A stretch of 64,000 bases of DNA from Tridacna crocea (Eukaryota > Mollusca > Bivalvia > Cardiida > Cardiidae): assembly GCA_943736015.1 (NCBI GenBank), contig OX031072.1, positions 10,001 to 74,000 on the forward strand. Direction: 5' to 3'. The translations under genes were made by a program, and so were the position numbers. Shown piece by piece: positions 31,016 to 41,355 of this stretch (position 1 is its first letter; each line of letters opens with the position of its first letter). Below the pieces are notes generated by a model. It ran no database searches. It was not told the DNA's origin and saw only the letters and a program-made list of their open reading frames with translations.

Positions 31016-31436
31016 TTTTTCGGCTGAATTCTTTGTTAATACTCTGATATCTGCGTATAATCATCAGCGTTCCTACTAATTTCCACTGACTGTAAACACA
31101 GGCTTACGCTCCTATGATGTCACACAGGTAGGGAAGATAAGCGAATCAGGGGAAGTAAGCAATGTACCATTTTTGGGGCCGTATATCAGCGTGACAATTC
31201 GAGCGTGATTTATGGCATGTTACAGGGTGGTGAAAACTGATGGACATGTGTTTACTGACATCATTTGCAGCTGATTGGAGCAAAAAAACAGTATGATCAA
31301 AATATCTTAGGATTTGCCCTTTAAATAGTTTGATGTGAATTAAACAGTATTATAACACCTATTATGACACCTTAGATTTTCTTTGGCTTTTACTGGGCCT
31401 TTAATTAAAATAGTTCACCTAACTTCTATATTTCAG

Positions 31437-31541
31437 TACCTTTTGAACTGCCTGCCTGATATGATACACAGAGGCCATGTTCAATAAGCCAGGATGAATG
31501 GTACCACAGTGATGACTTCAGATAGTAGCTTTTGACATGAA
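31437..31541 (+). other. Exon-like module, copy 4
   Basis: CTTCTATATTTCAG|TACCTTTTGAACTGCCTGCC opens and CTTTTGACATGAA|GTAAGATAGCATCTG closes. It is 26 bases shorter than copy 3, but the flanks on both sides match it (GTAAGATAGCATCTGNC). All frames contain early stops. Confidence 0.5.
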
Positions 31542-31582
31542 GTAAGATAGCATCTGTCTTTTAAATCAAAATTATGGTTACA

Positions 31583-31692
31583 TTTTGTACCAAACAATCT
31601 AAGTTTTAACAACCTTGATAGAGTATGCTTTTGAAAAGATTTTGAGAAAAGAAGAAAATGGAAGTAATATTTAATACCCTCTCAAAGACAGA
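31583..31692 (+). mobile_element. Family A MITE, left part
   Basis: TTTTGTACCAAACAATCTAA, CAACCTTGATAGAGTATGCT, TTGAGAAAAGAAGAAAATGG, ATACCCTCTCAAAGACAG. Confidence 0.55.
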
Positions 31693-31699
31693 AATTATT

Positions 31700-32730
31700 G
31701 GATTATGCAACATTAGACATGTGTAACCCGAGATAGAGATAGGAGTTGAAGTCGGACTTCAGACTTTTTTCAGGGGTTGTCTCAAAATTGACATATACCT
31801 TCATTATCCATTTTAGAATGCGACCAAATGCCTTTCATTATTACATAGAAGAAACTAATTATTCAGTTTCTTTTTCAAGAATAACAGAGGAATCTTTGAA
31901 ATAAAGGGCTCGGCGATTGCTGTTTAAGGCCCAATGAATAAGAATGAAAAATATTAGGTTTTGACTGTGTGGCTGCAGATGTGGCGACATTATTTTATTT
32001 GCCTCGTCACTATTCAGCCGATTCCATAACATCATTATCAGGCTAACTGCATCTGTATCAAGGGAGTTTGCAGTTAAAACATACTGCCAGTTTCATTATT
32101 TCAAACATTGCGGCGCCCATACAAATTTATTAGCAACAGCAACAACAGCCACCTCGATAAGCAAGCAACCTAGTACCGAAAAAATGCCAATGAAATTGTT
32201 GGACCGAGTAAGAAAATAAATGAACCACCTGAAATGCATTTAGACGGTTACCACAAAAAATTGTGACTAGCGTTTTTTTTTTTCTTTTAAAGAGAGTGTT
32301 ACAGTTTTAAGAACAGTAAGATAGTGTATTTTCAGCGAAGACATGTACCATGCGTACGTGTAGGTACATATCAAGCTACGCGATACAGACTTGAGACTTG
32401 ATGAGAGGATCACTGTAGGTGTGCAGCGTGTGAAAATAAAGGAATAATTGTTTGAAAATAGGAGATATATGATTTAATTCATCGATGAAACACAAATGAA
32501 AATAACTACGATTGGACGAAATTCACCGTCTCCACTGATGTCACACTAAGAGCCGTTTTATCTTAATTTCATCAGGGCTGTAAAGTTTATCAGCCTTTCA
32601 TTTCGCAACAACCTTGATGCATCAATGTTTTCTTGCTTCAGCAGACTGGCCTCAAAAAATAAAGTGACAGTTGAAACTGCAATAATCTGTTATACAGTTA
32701 ATGACTTTTCCGTCAAAGTATAGAGAGGAA
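31700..32730. other. No supported gene
   Basis: No repeat ends or convincing exons. The segment is less MITE-dense than its neighbours and may be unique DNA upstream of the exon candidate at 32790. Confidence 0.4.
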
Positions 32731-32789
32731 GCTCTTTCTTGTTCGGTCAGTTTATTGCTTGTGTGGTTCACCAGTATCTTCCTTCAAAG

Positions 32790-32972
32790 ATGGCTGAAGA
32801 AGGCCTCAAGTCTGGTGCTCCTCTATCTGCCGCAATTCAATTGATTAAGCTGGTTATCCGACAAACGGTTGAACTGCAGGGCCACCCGCCGGCCGATCTG
32901 ATGGTTGAGCCACCGTGTTTGCTTAAGGCTACTTCTGTTTTGAATCTCTGGAGAGAATCAGAGGGTAAATGA
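32790..32972 (+). CDS. Candidate first coding exon, unidentified protein
   Basis: TTCAAAGATGGCTGAAGAAG is a good start context. The frame gives 60 codons (MAEEGLKSGAPLSAAIQLIK, LVIRQTVELQGHPPADLMVE, PPCLLKATSVLNLWRESEGK) before TGA. An in-frame ATG lies 51 bases upstream (32739), but the second start has the better context. GAGG|GTAAAT at 32964/32965 is a plausible donor, so the stop may lie in an intron and the protein may continue. Codon use is less AT-biased than the surroundings, and a helix-like AAIQLIKLVIRQTVE stretch is visible. I cannot name the family and cannot see a matching acceptor. Confidence 0.4.
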   Translation: MAEEGLKSGAPLSAAIQLIKLVIRQTVELQGHPPADLMVEPPCLLKATSVLNLWRESEGK

Positions 32973-33487
32973 ACCATACCTGCTGTTTATGCAAAAATCA
33001 TTCGCAACTCGTGACAGTCATGATTTTCATTGACTTTTCTTTAAGCCGTGGCAGAACTTGATTGAATGAGGGTCTGAAGGGAATGTAAGAAAAACGTGAT
33101 AGCAGATCGCCGTAATCGTAGGACAACTTTAGAGACAGTAACGAAAAACCTGGCAGATGTTCATAAGAATTGCTAAAGTTTTGAATGAAATCGCTAAGTA
33201 GGTAAATAAACATACCAAAACTGCACGAAAGCACTGAAAATCGTTGTAATGCAAAAACAATTCAATAAATCATGGAGGTCGTGGATATCATGTCTGACCA
33301 TAAACACAGCGTAAGCAGTACGAAATCTGACAATTGTTGTGGTTGCAGGGGCGAATCTATTTTGTATTGAATGAAAGACGTTTAAACCGCATTCAACATA
33401 ATTTTAGGTCATGTCACGGCGACAGCTCACATATCCATGTATTTCCTTCACCAGAACTAAGCTCGGGCTCAAAGGTGTCTCATGCAA

Positions 33488-33592
33488 GGACATTCCCACG
33501 AAAAACCAGTGGATCCAGCGAGGATCAAACTCGGGGCCTCCAGGTTACGCAACCAACACTTTACGACTGAGCCAGGAAGGACCCCAGTGAAG
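33488..33592 (-). repeat. tRNA-derived SINE head, second type
   Basis: On the minus strand: TCCTGGCTCAGTCGTAAAGT (A box) and GGCCCCGAGTTTGATCCTCG (B box). The flanking body does not match the SINEs at 25.5, 26.3 and 38.7 kb. Confidence 0.6.
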
Positions 33593-33892
33593 TCTGTAAA
33601 CATTCGCCAATCTGTCAGTTATGAATAACCAACCTTTTAATGTTTATTCTTACTCATTAGCGGTTGTAGCCCATAATTTAAATCGTTCCCATAGGATAGA
33701 GATATGGAGAGTTCTCTTTAAAATGTTGTCTTTTCGAATTGTTTTCTTGTAAGTGTTCATGAAAGGTATTTGACTACATTAAATAATGGATAATGATGGT
33801 ATATGTGAATTTTGAGACAACCACTAATAAAGTTACAAAGTCCGATTGCAAACTCCAATACTCCAATCTCCACATTGGGTTAGATTAATTGT

Positions 33893-34115
33893 CTACAGAC
33901 TGTCAGTTTAGTTCAGTCCAAGATTTCATACTTTGGTAAAGAGATCCAATGCTGAAAGTTTGGAGTTGTCCAAATTTGAAAGAATTTGCAATATGTGGCT
34001 GAAATTATGGTTTTGTCCATGAAACATTGAGGGAAAAGGAGAGTGTTTGTCAGCAACATGTTTACCTTTTTTCCCACAATTTTTTTCGACAGCTTTCTTT
34101 ATCGGGGTCAAAAAA
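33893..34115 (-). mobile_element. Family A fragments, two copies joined
   Basis: A plus-orientation right terminus (TCAGTCCAAGATTTCATACTTTGGTAAAGAGA, to 33944) meets a minus copy (GTTGTCCAAATTTGAAAGAA, GGGAAAAGGAGAGTGTTTGTC, TTTTTTCCCACAATTTTTTTC). Confidence 0.6.
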
Positions 34116-34122
34116 TGTTATA

Positions 34123-35265
34123 CAGTAAAACCTCAATAATTCAAGGTCCCAAGGGGACGAGCAAAATGCTCGAGTTTTCACGGTGCTCGAATTATCCAAA
34201 ATGTCCTTGGAAAAATGTGCACTGCTTTGGAGATCGGCGATCAGAGTCTTCTCGAGCAGTAAAACCTTGTATCTCTGCCTATCTGATTAATTGTCTGTGA
34301 ATTTCTGCGGGTTTGATCATATGAGCATGGATTCTAAATGATCTGGCCTTTTTTTTCAATAGTTTTTGGAAGAGTAGTGTTTTGTAACTTTAACAAAATC
34401 GTAAAATCTGCCCTTTAAAATGTCGGGAAAGACGACAAAACACTGAATTGCTAATGGTACCGTGTGAATACAGTGCTGTTGAAATGGTTATAGATAGAAG
34501 TGTAAATTACGGAAGTTATAGAGCTGAGCTAATGAGAGATAAAAACAAAGCATTACGACTTTTCTCATTACCAATGTCTTCACCAAGAAAACAGATCAGA
34601 ATATTTACACAACCTGTGAAAATCACATTTACGTGTCAAAGGTAAATTTCTACATTAAAAGGTACCAGTGATATTCACAAAGAATCAGAAATATGATTCT
34701 GATATTCACACAAAACCGAAGTACGACGTCAGCGTAACAAGACAGATAAAATTTATGTTATCAAACGGGTCCTGATCTGTGGTGATGCGACTGCGAAAAA
34801 CCTGATGCTATAAATAGAATGACATGAAAACTGATAAAAATTGGACGTCGTCTGATCACAAATGCTGTTACTATACTTGTCTTGTCACGATTAGCCTCTC
34901 ATCATTAATTAACATCAACACCTTCCCAAATCATATTGTGGTATGAATACCCCATAGTAATTGTCATAGTTTGTAAAACTTAAGCCACACCATAGACAGG
35001 CTGGCGAGATGAAATCCTTTCTTAGGAAAGATGTAAAAATAATAAATAATTGTTGGAGAGGTGCGAAAATATTGTATTCGAATAAACAATCAATTTAAAG
35101 AAGGAAAATGATTACAGGGACCAGCATCGGTGTTTGAATTATCAACTTATTGAGACTCGAAATTACCGAGCTACTTTTGGTGCAATAATGTAGAGTTTTT
35201 ACCGAATTCCTCGAAATATGCCGGGTTCTTGAATGTCCGAGACTTGAAATAACAAGGTTTTACTG
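34123..35265. mobile_element. pogo/Tigger-like non-autonomous element
   Basis: TA at 34121-34122 and 35266-35267 flanks ends CAGTAAAACCTCAATAATTC and their complement GAAATAACAAGGTTTTACTG. CAGTNAAACCTCG-type ends with TA duplication are characteristic of pogo/Tigger. The 1.14-kb interior has a 65-codon frame without DDE motifs. TCTGCCCTTTAAAATG at 34411 looks like a Kolobok-like end captured inside. Confidence 0.75.
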
Positions 35266-35268
35266 TAA

Positions 35269-35497
35269 TTAATTCTTTACCAAACAACAAAATATTAGAT
35301 TATGCCAAATTGAAAGCACCAGCAGACAACAAAGTAAACGTGGCTAAAAAAGTAAAACATGTTATGAGAGCGGTAAAAAACATTGTGAGAAAAGAAGGAA
35401 ATGCAGGTTATCAGCATTTTCTCCTTTTCCCATAATGTTTTCAAAAGGCGCCTTTCTCTGGGTCATTAAAACTCGGGATTGTGTGGTAAAGGGTTAA
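35269..35497 (-). mobile_element. Family A MITE, complete, two bases after the pogo-like TA
   Basis: TTAATTCTTTACCAAACAAC, AGCAGACAACAAAGTAAACG, hairpin centred on GGTTATC, TCGGGATTGTGTGGTAAAGGGTTAA. Confidence 0.9.
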
Positions 35498-35520
35498 TCA
35501 AATTTATATTTACAATGCTT

Positions 35521-35795
35521 GACTTTTTATCAAATGACAAGCTTCTAGACCTGACAAAATTTGGAAATATTTGCAGTTCACAATTGACCCCTGGCCAGGT
35601 CTTTGTCCTGGACCCACCAGGGTCCCTAGCAGCCCCTAGCATTAAGTTCAGGATTTTCAGGATTTTCAAGTTTCAACCATAGAAAAGGAGGAAATGCGGC
35701 TACCAGTGTTTACTCCTTTTCTCTCAGTCTTTTTAAAATACCTATTTCCATCAAGGTGTAAAGAGTTGGGATTGTATGGTAAAGAGTATACAATC
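35521..35795 (-). mobile_element. Family A MITE with ~90-base insert
   Basis: TTATCAAATGACAAGCTTCT, ATATTTGCAG, then an unrelated stretch with CCTGGACCCACCAGGGTCCC (a short palindrome), then GAAAAGGAGGAAATGCGGCT, TTTACTCCTTTTCTCTCAGT, GTTGGGATTGTATGGTAAAGAG. Confidence 0.65.
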
Positions 35796-36015
35796 TTTGT
35801 ATACGCCGCTCTGCGAAGGTCTTGGTTTAGTGAGACAAAATATTCAAAATTATTTGTAGAAGATTGTACTGGTTCTTTTAGGCCCAAGGCCCAAGGTTAC
35901 CATAGCAAACATGGCTCTTCTTAAAAGTTGTTGATGGACCAATTTTTGCTTACAGAAATAGCCAATAATTACAATATGATTCCTTATAACTTAAAGTTAT
36001 ATTTTATATTTACAG

Positions 36016-36330
36016 CCTAGACAAACAAAACAAGGTAGATGGTTGGCTATCATACAGAGACAGAACTGTTAGAGAGAAGATGAGATACCTCATGACATCC
36101 CCCTTAACCCTATATCCCCACCTCCCTACCCCCACCCCCCACCACTCTCTACCCAGTCCTGAATACCCATATCTTTCTATTATGTTACAGGCAATACTAG
36201 ATCGACAGAATTATGGACTACATACAGAGACAGAACATATGCTGAGGAGAAGAGACTTCCCTGCCTCCCCCCTTTTACAACTTAGCAACAATTTCCATTT
36301 GTCCTGTTGTAAATACCAAGGATGAGCTGT
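36016..36330 (+). other. Duplicated exon-like block
   Basis: Two acceptors (TATTTACAG at 36007-36015, TATGTTACAG at 36181-36190) each precede related ~60-base blocks sharing CATACAGAGACAGAAC and a GAGANGAAGA...GAGA end. Both can be read with a YRDRT motif (GWLSYRDRTVREK; LWTTYRDRTYAEEKR). No clear donor follows either. A poly-pyrimidine stretch (CCCACCTCCCTACCCCCACC) lies between. It may be a duplicated coding exon of an unknown gene. Confidence 0.4.
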
Positions 36331-36409
36331 GCTCTGGCAAAAGGAGGTTAGATGTATCTCCTTGATGTTTTATACCAAGCAAGTCATCACATAATCATGG
36401 ATCCATTTA

Positions 36410-36586
36410 ATCTACTTCGTCTTATTACTGACTGAACCATTAGGTAGACTGTTCCTTTGACATACAGTAAATTGACCAATGGCAAAAAGTTTTGACCCAG
36501 GTGATTAGGTGCGGACTGTACAGGCTGACCTGGGTTAACACCATAGGCAGATATATTTAACGCCCTTTTCACAGAGCTTGGCTCAC
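36410..36586 (+). mobile_element. Family C repeat with empty TTAA
   Basis: GTAGACTGTTCCTTTGACATACAG, AAAGTTTTGACCCAGGTGAT, GTGCGGACTGTACAGGCTGA, TTTAACGCCCTTTTCACAGAGC. Same parts, same order, as the copies at 48298 and 48593. Confidence 0.75.
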
Positions 36587-36732
36587 ATCTCTTGACCATT
36601 TGGTACTTGTTGAGTTATTACTGTTTGACAGATCTCAGTTAATGATTGAGTTACAACTGATTTGGTAGATCTTGATTACAATAAATTTTAGACCTAACCT
36701 ACAAACTATTGAAAACGGCAAAATATCAGTTC

Positions 36733-36953
36733 TTAACTCTTTACCACACAATCCGGACTTATAACGACCCTGAGAAAAAAAGCCTTTGAAAACATTGTGG
36801 GAAAAGAAGAAAATGCTGGAGACCAGCATTTTTCCTCTTCCCACCACGTTTTCTACCCTTTCCAAATGCACTTTTATTTTTTGATTCACAGTTATTTTGT
36901 CATCTGCAATTGTTTTTCAATTTGGACTTGTCCAAAATTTTGTCATTGGTTAA
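36733..36953 (+). mobile_element. Family A MITE, complete
   Basis: TTAACTCTTTACCACACAATCCGG, CCTGAGAAAAAAAGCCTTTG, hairpin centred on GGAGACC, GTCATCTGCAATTGTTTTTC, CATTGGTTAA. The right terminus is shortened. Confidence 0.9.
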
Positions 36954-37163
36954 ATTATTAACTAAGGTGTACAGTAAGGCTCCTTTTTCCTGAATCTTGG
37001 GTGATGTAAAGTGAAATACCTTTCAATTAAAAGCAGCCATCAGTCTCTTAAAGACCATATAGTATTGGTTCAAAAAAGTTATCTGTATACAGCCCTGTCC
37101 CACTATATACAGTACTGGTTGAGGTGTTTGTGTATAGCACTGGGACTATATATACCAACCATT

Positions 37164-37345
37164 CTCAACTCCTTACCACACAATCATGAGTTTTAACAAC
37201 TTTTAGAAAAAGGCTTTTAAAAGATAGTGGGAAAAAGAGCATGTGCTGTTAACCAGCATTTTCTCCGTTTCTTACATTCCTTTCTTCTCTTTTTCTTCAC
37301 AGTGTTTTCTATATTGAGGAAGAAATTTCAGTTTTCAAGATAATA
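37164..37345 (+). mobile_element. Family A MITE, right arm lost
   Basis: CAACTCCTTACCACACAATC, AGAAAAAGGCTTTTAAAAGA, GTTAACCAGCATTTTCTCCG, a duplicated TTTCTTC patch, CACAGTGTTTTCTATATTG. Confidence 0.75.
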
Positions 37346-37546
37346 AAGCTTGAATAAGACCAAGACTGCATTATAGAATAGTTGGTGAATATTATTCTAA
37401 GTTTAGCATACAGGTATTAGCTGTTATCCAACATAATCTATAGCAATCAAATATGAAAAACTGTTTGATTTTCTAGTAGTTCAAAATTTACATGATAGTT
37501 TTTTTTTCTGTCTGTTAAAAAACTGAATATGAAATATGTCTTGTGA

Positions 37547-37672
37547 AGGAAAGAAAACATTTTGGAAAAAGGAGAAAATGCTGGTTATCAGCCTATTCAT
37601 TTTTCCAACAGTGTTTTCATTACCCTTCTTTCTCAGAGTTTTTAGAAGTCAGGATTGTGAGGTATAGGGTAA
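37547..37672 (-). mobile_element. Family A MITE, right half
   Basis: GAAAGAAAACATTTTGGAAA, GGTTATCAGCCTATTC, CCCTTCTTTCTCAGAGTTTT, AGGATTGTGAGGTATAGGGTAAAA. Confidence 0.7.
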
Positions 37673-37694
37673 AATGCTAGAAAACATAGTAAAA

Positions 37695-37790
37695 GACATT
37701 GAATGAAAAGATTGAAATGCTGGTTATCAGCATTTTCTTCTTTTCTCATGAACTTTCAATCGCCTTTTCAGGGAAAGATCAAAAATGGTC
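37695..37790 (-). mobile_element. Family A MITE, hairpin and short right arm
   Basis: GAAATGCTGGTTATCAGCATTTTC, TCGCCTTTTCAGGGAAAGATC. A 30-base direct repeat with TTCTTCATTTCTCACAGTAT follows at 37820-37865. Confidence 0.6.
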
Positions 37791-37888
37791 ATTGTTGGGG
37801 AAAAAATTACCAGTATTTTCTTCATTTCTCACAGTATTTATTTTCTTCATTTCTCACAGTATTTTTTTCCTATCATTAGAAATGATTT

Positions 37889-38150
37889 AAATCATTACAA
37901 CTCGCCCCCGACTTTTAATGACCCTGAGAAAGAAGCCTTTTGAACCAGCATTTTCTCCTTTTCCGGCAGTGTTTTCTACCCTTCCCAAACAAATTTTCAA
38001 TTTTTCAGTCACATTTATGTTGTCTGCAAATGCTTTCAATATGGACCGGTCTACAATATTTTTGTTTGTTAAAGAATAAAGCTACATTTATCATCTGCAA
38101 AAGCACTTAAGTTAGATCAGTCTAAAATATTGTGATGTGGTAAAGTGTTG
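37889..38150 (+). mobile_element. Family A MITE plus extra right terminus
   Basis: CATTACAACTCGCCCCCGACTTTTAATGACCC, then a left stem cut short (GAAGCCTTTTGAACCAGCAT), TGTTGTCTGCAAATGCTTTC, GTTAAAGAAT. A second right arm (ATCTGCAAAAGCACTTAAGT, GATGTGGTAAAGTG) ends at 38150. Confidence 0.75.
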
Positions 38151-38173
38151 AGCTTTTTTTTCATTCTAGAAAA

Positions 38174-38252
38174 TGGTTAACTTTTAGATTTAACACTGTT
38201 TTTGTAAATGGTGGTTAACTTTTAGATTTAACACTGTTTTTGTAAATGGTGG
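38174..38252. repeat. Perfect 39-bp tandem duplication
   Basis: Two adjacent identical units of GGTTAACTTTTAGATTTAAC plus ACTGTTTTTGTAAATGGT. Identity implies a recent slippage event. Confidence 0.9.
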
Positions 38253-38695
38253 ATGCTTATTTTTCTATCACCTTTTTATGAAACAAAATTCTAGGATATT
38301 GTTGTCAACGTTAAGATGTTTTTGCACTTTTCCATGCAAGTTTAGCTAAGTGTAGACAGACAAAGTGATACAGTACTCTCAATGAAAGCTGCTAGTAAAA
38401 TTGTTGACTCTACAAGCTGTCTGTGGTTATGGGCTTGAACTTTGATCAAAGAAATCCGAGATTGATCTGTACTGATTTTATAGATGGACTGTCCCTGGGC
38501 AAGGCAACAAAGAGACCCAACCTTTGACTGTCAAACCTTGAGACATACATTAACAAATGAGCTGTTCCTGTCATGTTACTAATGTTTTGTTGACATAAAA
38601 TACTATTTAAAGCATAAATTTGTAAATGTAGTATTCAGTGTTTTCAACAATTTGGCTTCAGTCCTACACAAAACTATGATATCACAGAAATGTCT
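38253..38695. other. No supported feature
   Basis: Unassigned sequence without repeat ends or exons. Confidence 0.4.
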
Positions 38696-39170
38696 AAATA
38701 GAAAGCCTTTACAGATGATTTTTGTCTTTGAAAGGCCAAGCTGTGGAAGCTCAGTCGATAGCAGGCAGGACTTGAGAACACCGGGTCCAGGGTTCGATCC
38801 CTGGCTACGGCCCCTTGCTTGGCCAATTTGTTTCCCAGGATTGATGACAGTTTCTGTGACAGGACTCATTTCTCACCCACGGCTAACCCTTGTTTAGACA
38901 ATGACTGTATGGGAAAGCAGCCGATGGCTTGGAAAGAAAATTGTGCAAAGCACTGGTTAAAGAAACTTCAGGAATGTATGGATAGGTGCAATGGCCATCA
39001 CAATATAACTGAAATAATGTTGAAAAGATGAAATAATTTCAAACATCATACAATCAATCAATCAATTGTCTTAGAAAGGATAGAAAACATTGTAGGATAA
39101 GAAGAAAATGCTGGTTACCAGCATTTTCTCCTTTTCAGATAATGTTTTCAAAGGCTATTTTCCTCTGGGA
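38696..39170 (-). mobile_element. Family A MITE split by a SINE
   Basis: AATAGAAAGCCTTTACAGATGATTTTTG (left arm, to 38735) and GGATAGAAAACATTGTAGGA, GGTTACCAGCATTTTCTCCT, CAAAGGCTATTTTCCTCTGG (39078 onward) are two parts of one minus copy around the SINE. Outer termini are eroded. Confidence 0.7.
38736..39065 (+). repeat. Full SINE, best-preserved tRNA head
   Basis: TTGTCTTTGAAAGG (38722-38735) and TTGTCTTAGAAAGG (39066-39079) form a 14-bp target duplication with one mismatch. A box TGGAAGCTCAGTCGATAGCA; B box GGGTTCGATCCC is a perfect match to the tRNA consensus. Body and ATAACTGAAATAATGTTG tail as in the 25.5-kb copy. It ends in (AATC)n. Confidence 0.9.
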
Positions 39171-39179
39171 ATGTTTGGA

Positions 39180-39720
39180 AAAATTCAAATTTAAAAGTCT
39201 GGAAATAGGGGCACTGGCTATGTACGTATAGCATTTTGTATGTATGAACAAACATACATTTAAGATTTTTAAATTTTCAAAGGAAGCATCCACCATATGT
39301 ATTTTTGCAATGGTTTATGTTGTAGTTAAGAACTGGAATCAAAGAAGACTGCTTTTTCTTTTTGCTTTTCATTGAATCATAACAGTTTGTAAACAATTAC
39401 CAGTAGAGTTGACAGCTCTTCAAAATCTGTATTGGAAAGTGACATGATCACTCATAATATGTGCGTCTCCTCCCCTTTCTAATTATTAAGTTTCATAAAC
39501 AGATTTTAAACTTTCTGTTTTAACCTACATCCAGTCTTCTTGGTAATTACAAAGGGATACTGACATTTTGAACATGTTGCGGTCATTTAAACCAACATAT
39601 TTCTTGACTGGGGTTTTCATCCAATTCATTCCAAATGATATGAAAGCTTGATAATAGATCGAAAAGTGTTCCGGCGTGTTTTCTTTTTTTTTGCCATTAG
39701 TTGGATATATATCTTAAAAC
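39180..39720. other. No supported feature
   Basis: No repeat end, exon or RNA gene that I can support. Confidence 0.4.
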
Positions 39721-39723
39721 TTG

Positions 39724-39845
39724 GAAAATTTCTTTCCAAGGATTGATGATAGATCTAGGTCTAGGCATTGCTACAGAATTCATTCCTGTCTCTGCACTGA
39801 TCACTGTTTCAACGATGGATATGTAGGAAAGCAGATTGGATGAAA
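39724..39845 (+). repeat. SINE fragment, middle part
   Basis: TTTCTTTCCAAGGATTGATGATAG, AGAATTCATTCCTGTCTCTG, ATGGATATGTAGGAAAGCAG. Cut 23 bases before the next element begins. Confidence 0.65.
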
Positions 39846-39869
39846 AAGGAAAGCCACATAGTGTGTGTA

Positions 39870-41222
39870 CAGTCGAAAACTGTCTTAAGCAGCCAACCAA
39901 GGGACAAGCCAAAAGTGGCTGCATACGACAGTTGGCTGCTTAACACAGATCAGATTAGCAAAACTATTTTCCATTCTTTCACAACAAATTTAAAATTTTC
40001 AATCACATTTATGATTTACATTGAACATTGTCTGCAGAAGCTTTCAATTTGGACAAGTCCAATTTTTTTTTAATTCCACTGCCGATGATAACTGTTGAAA
40101 ACATTGTGGAATGAAAATAGAAATCATTCCTCATGAGCACTTTCAACTCACCCAGTCTTTCTCTGCTATACATTTTTACTGTAATCAGTAGATTTCCTTT
40201 GTTATCCAAGACCCATAACGTGTATAACGTGTGTACATCCGAAGTTGACATCTAGAGTTGACACGCATGCGTGTATTTTAGGTCAATCGAGTTCATTGTT
40301 TATAAATAGAAATAAAGGTACACAGTTTTACCCAAGGTCAATCGATCGATTTGAAAACGGTCCGAGCAGGTAGGCTACTTGTCAGAGTGGAATTAACGTT
40401 GTTCACCTCACCTAGATGTAAAGCAGGTAAATAACATGTATGTTGTGAATTTTATCTACAAACGCAAAATAACATATTCATCGCGATCCAATGATGCAGA
40501 CAATAATGAGCGAAAAGTTAATAATCAACGAAAACGATGAGAAAAAGTGAAGTTTTAAACTCTTGTGCTCAAACTGATCGATGGAATTCCAATCAATCTA
40601 AAATAGACAACCTGCAAACCTGACATCACTTACGTTCAATGTCGGCAATATTCGACGGGTTAGCCAGTGACTCTCAGTATGACAGATTGCCTTGTTTGAT
40701 CATATATTTTCTTGTAGACCACAGTATTGGGAAACGAAAAAGAATAATTATTTTTTACTGTCCCAAAATTTACGCAAATTACGGTAATCGACGCCATTCT
40801 GGAAATTGGTAACCTCGTTTTCAATAGTAATGTAAAGCATTGCGGGGAAGCAGCGTCTATCTGCCGATCAGCAAAGAATAGCCCGCTATAACATCGTTTA
40901 TGCAAAGTGTACACTTACACTATGAAGTTCAACTGTTTATCACGCATGTTGATTGGTATAGCGTCGCGGTGTATGCACACGGAGCCAGACGTGTTAATTA
41001 ATTTTTCACACCACCTGCTAGCAATTAGTCGGGTCGCGTGACCACTTTATGGGATATGCTTTAAGTGCAATTAAGATCTTCAAATGTGACCGCTGACCAC
41101 ATATCACAGTTTACCGTTAATTAAAGGACTTTAAAGAGTTAATTTGCATGGGTGGGCCTGAACTGACCGTTAATCACAGATTGGCCGCTACGCATGTATG
41201 ACCGCTAACTCAGATTCGACTG
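39870..41222. mobile_element. pogo/Tigger-like element, second type
   Basis: TA at 39868-39869 and 41223-41224 borders CAGTCGAA ends. Both subterminal regions carry AAGCAGCC/TGGCCGCT and 'GACCGCTAACTCAGATTCGACTG'-like motifs of the CAGTCGAACCT class. Right-end GACCGTTAATCACAG-type repeats occur three times (41085-41205). A partial family A copy (39960-40120) lies inside. No transposase frame remains. A CpG-richer block (40250-40650) is unexplained. Confidence 0.65.
39960..40120 (+). mobile_element. Family A MITE, right arm and rearranged core
   Basis: CTATTTTCCATTCTTTCACAAC, TTGTCTGCAGAAGCTTTCAA, TTGGACAAGTCC, then TTGAAAACATTGTGGAATG out of the normal order. Confidence 0.6.
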
Positions 41223-41355
41223 TATATGTATAATCTGATTTTAGCAATCTAAGCACTCGGATTTAAAGAAACTCCAGGTAATATGTAGATAGACGGGAGT
41301 ACTAACGAAGAAATGAAAGATTTTGTTTTTAACTCACCTTGGCACGAAGTGCTAA

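Larger units (their letters stand above)
29939..31328 (-). mobile_element. Kolobok-like element with opposed ends, mostly eroded
   Basis: TTTAAAGGGCAAATCC at the left and GGATTTGCCCTTTAAA at the right are inverted. The match continues for ~60 bases (TTTTGACCATACTG, TTTTGCTCCAATCAGCTGCA). Read as TTAA plus AGGGCAAATCC this fits Kolobok elements, which target TTAA and encode THAP domains. The THAP remnant at 30713-31015 reads inward from the right end. The left half now holds family A copies (30083-30669), so either they landed in the element or the two ends are from different copies. Confidence 0.55.

Noticed and set aside
38760-38820. tRNA gene, because of the perfect B box
   Set aside because: No acceptor or anticodon stem closes. 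A SINE body and target duplication follow.
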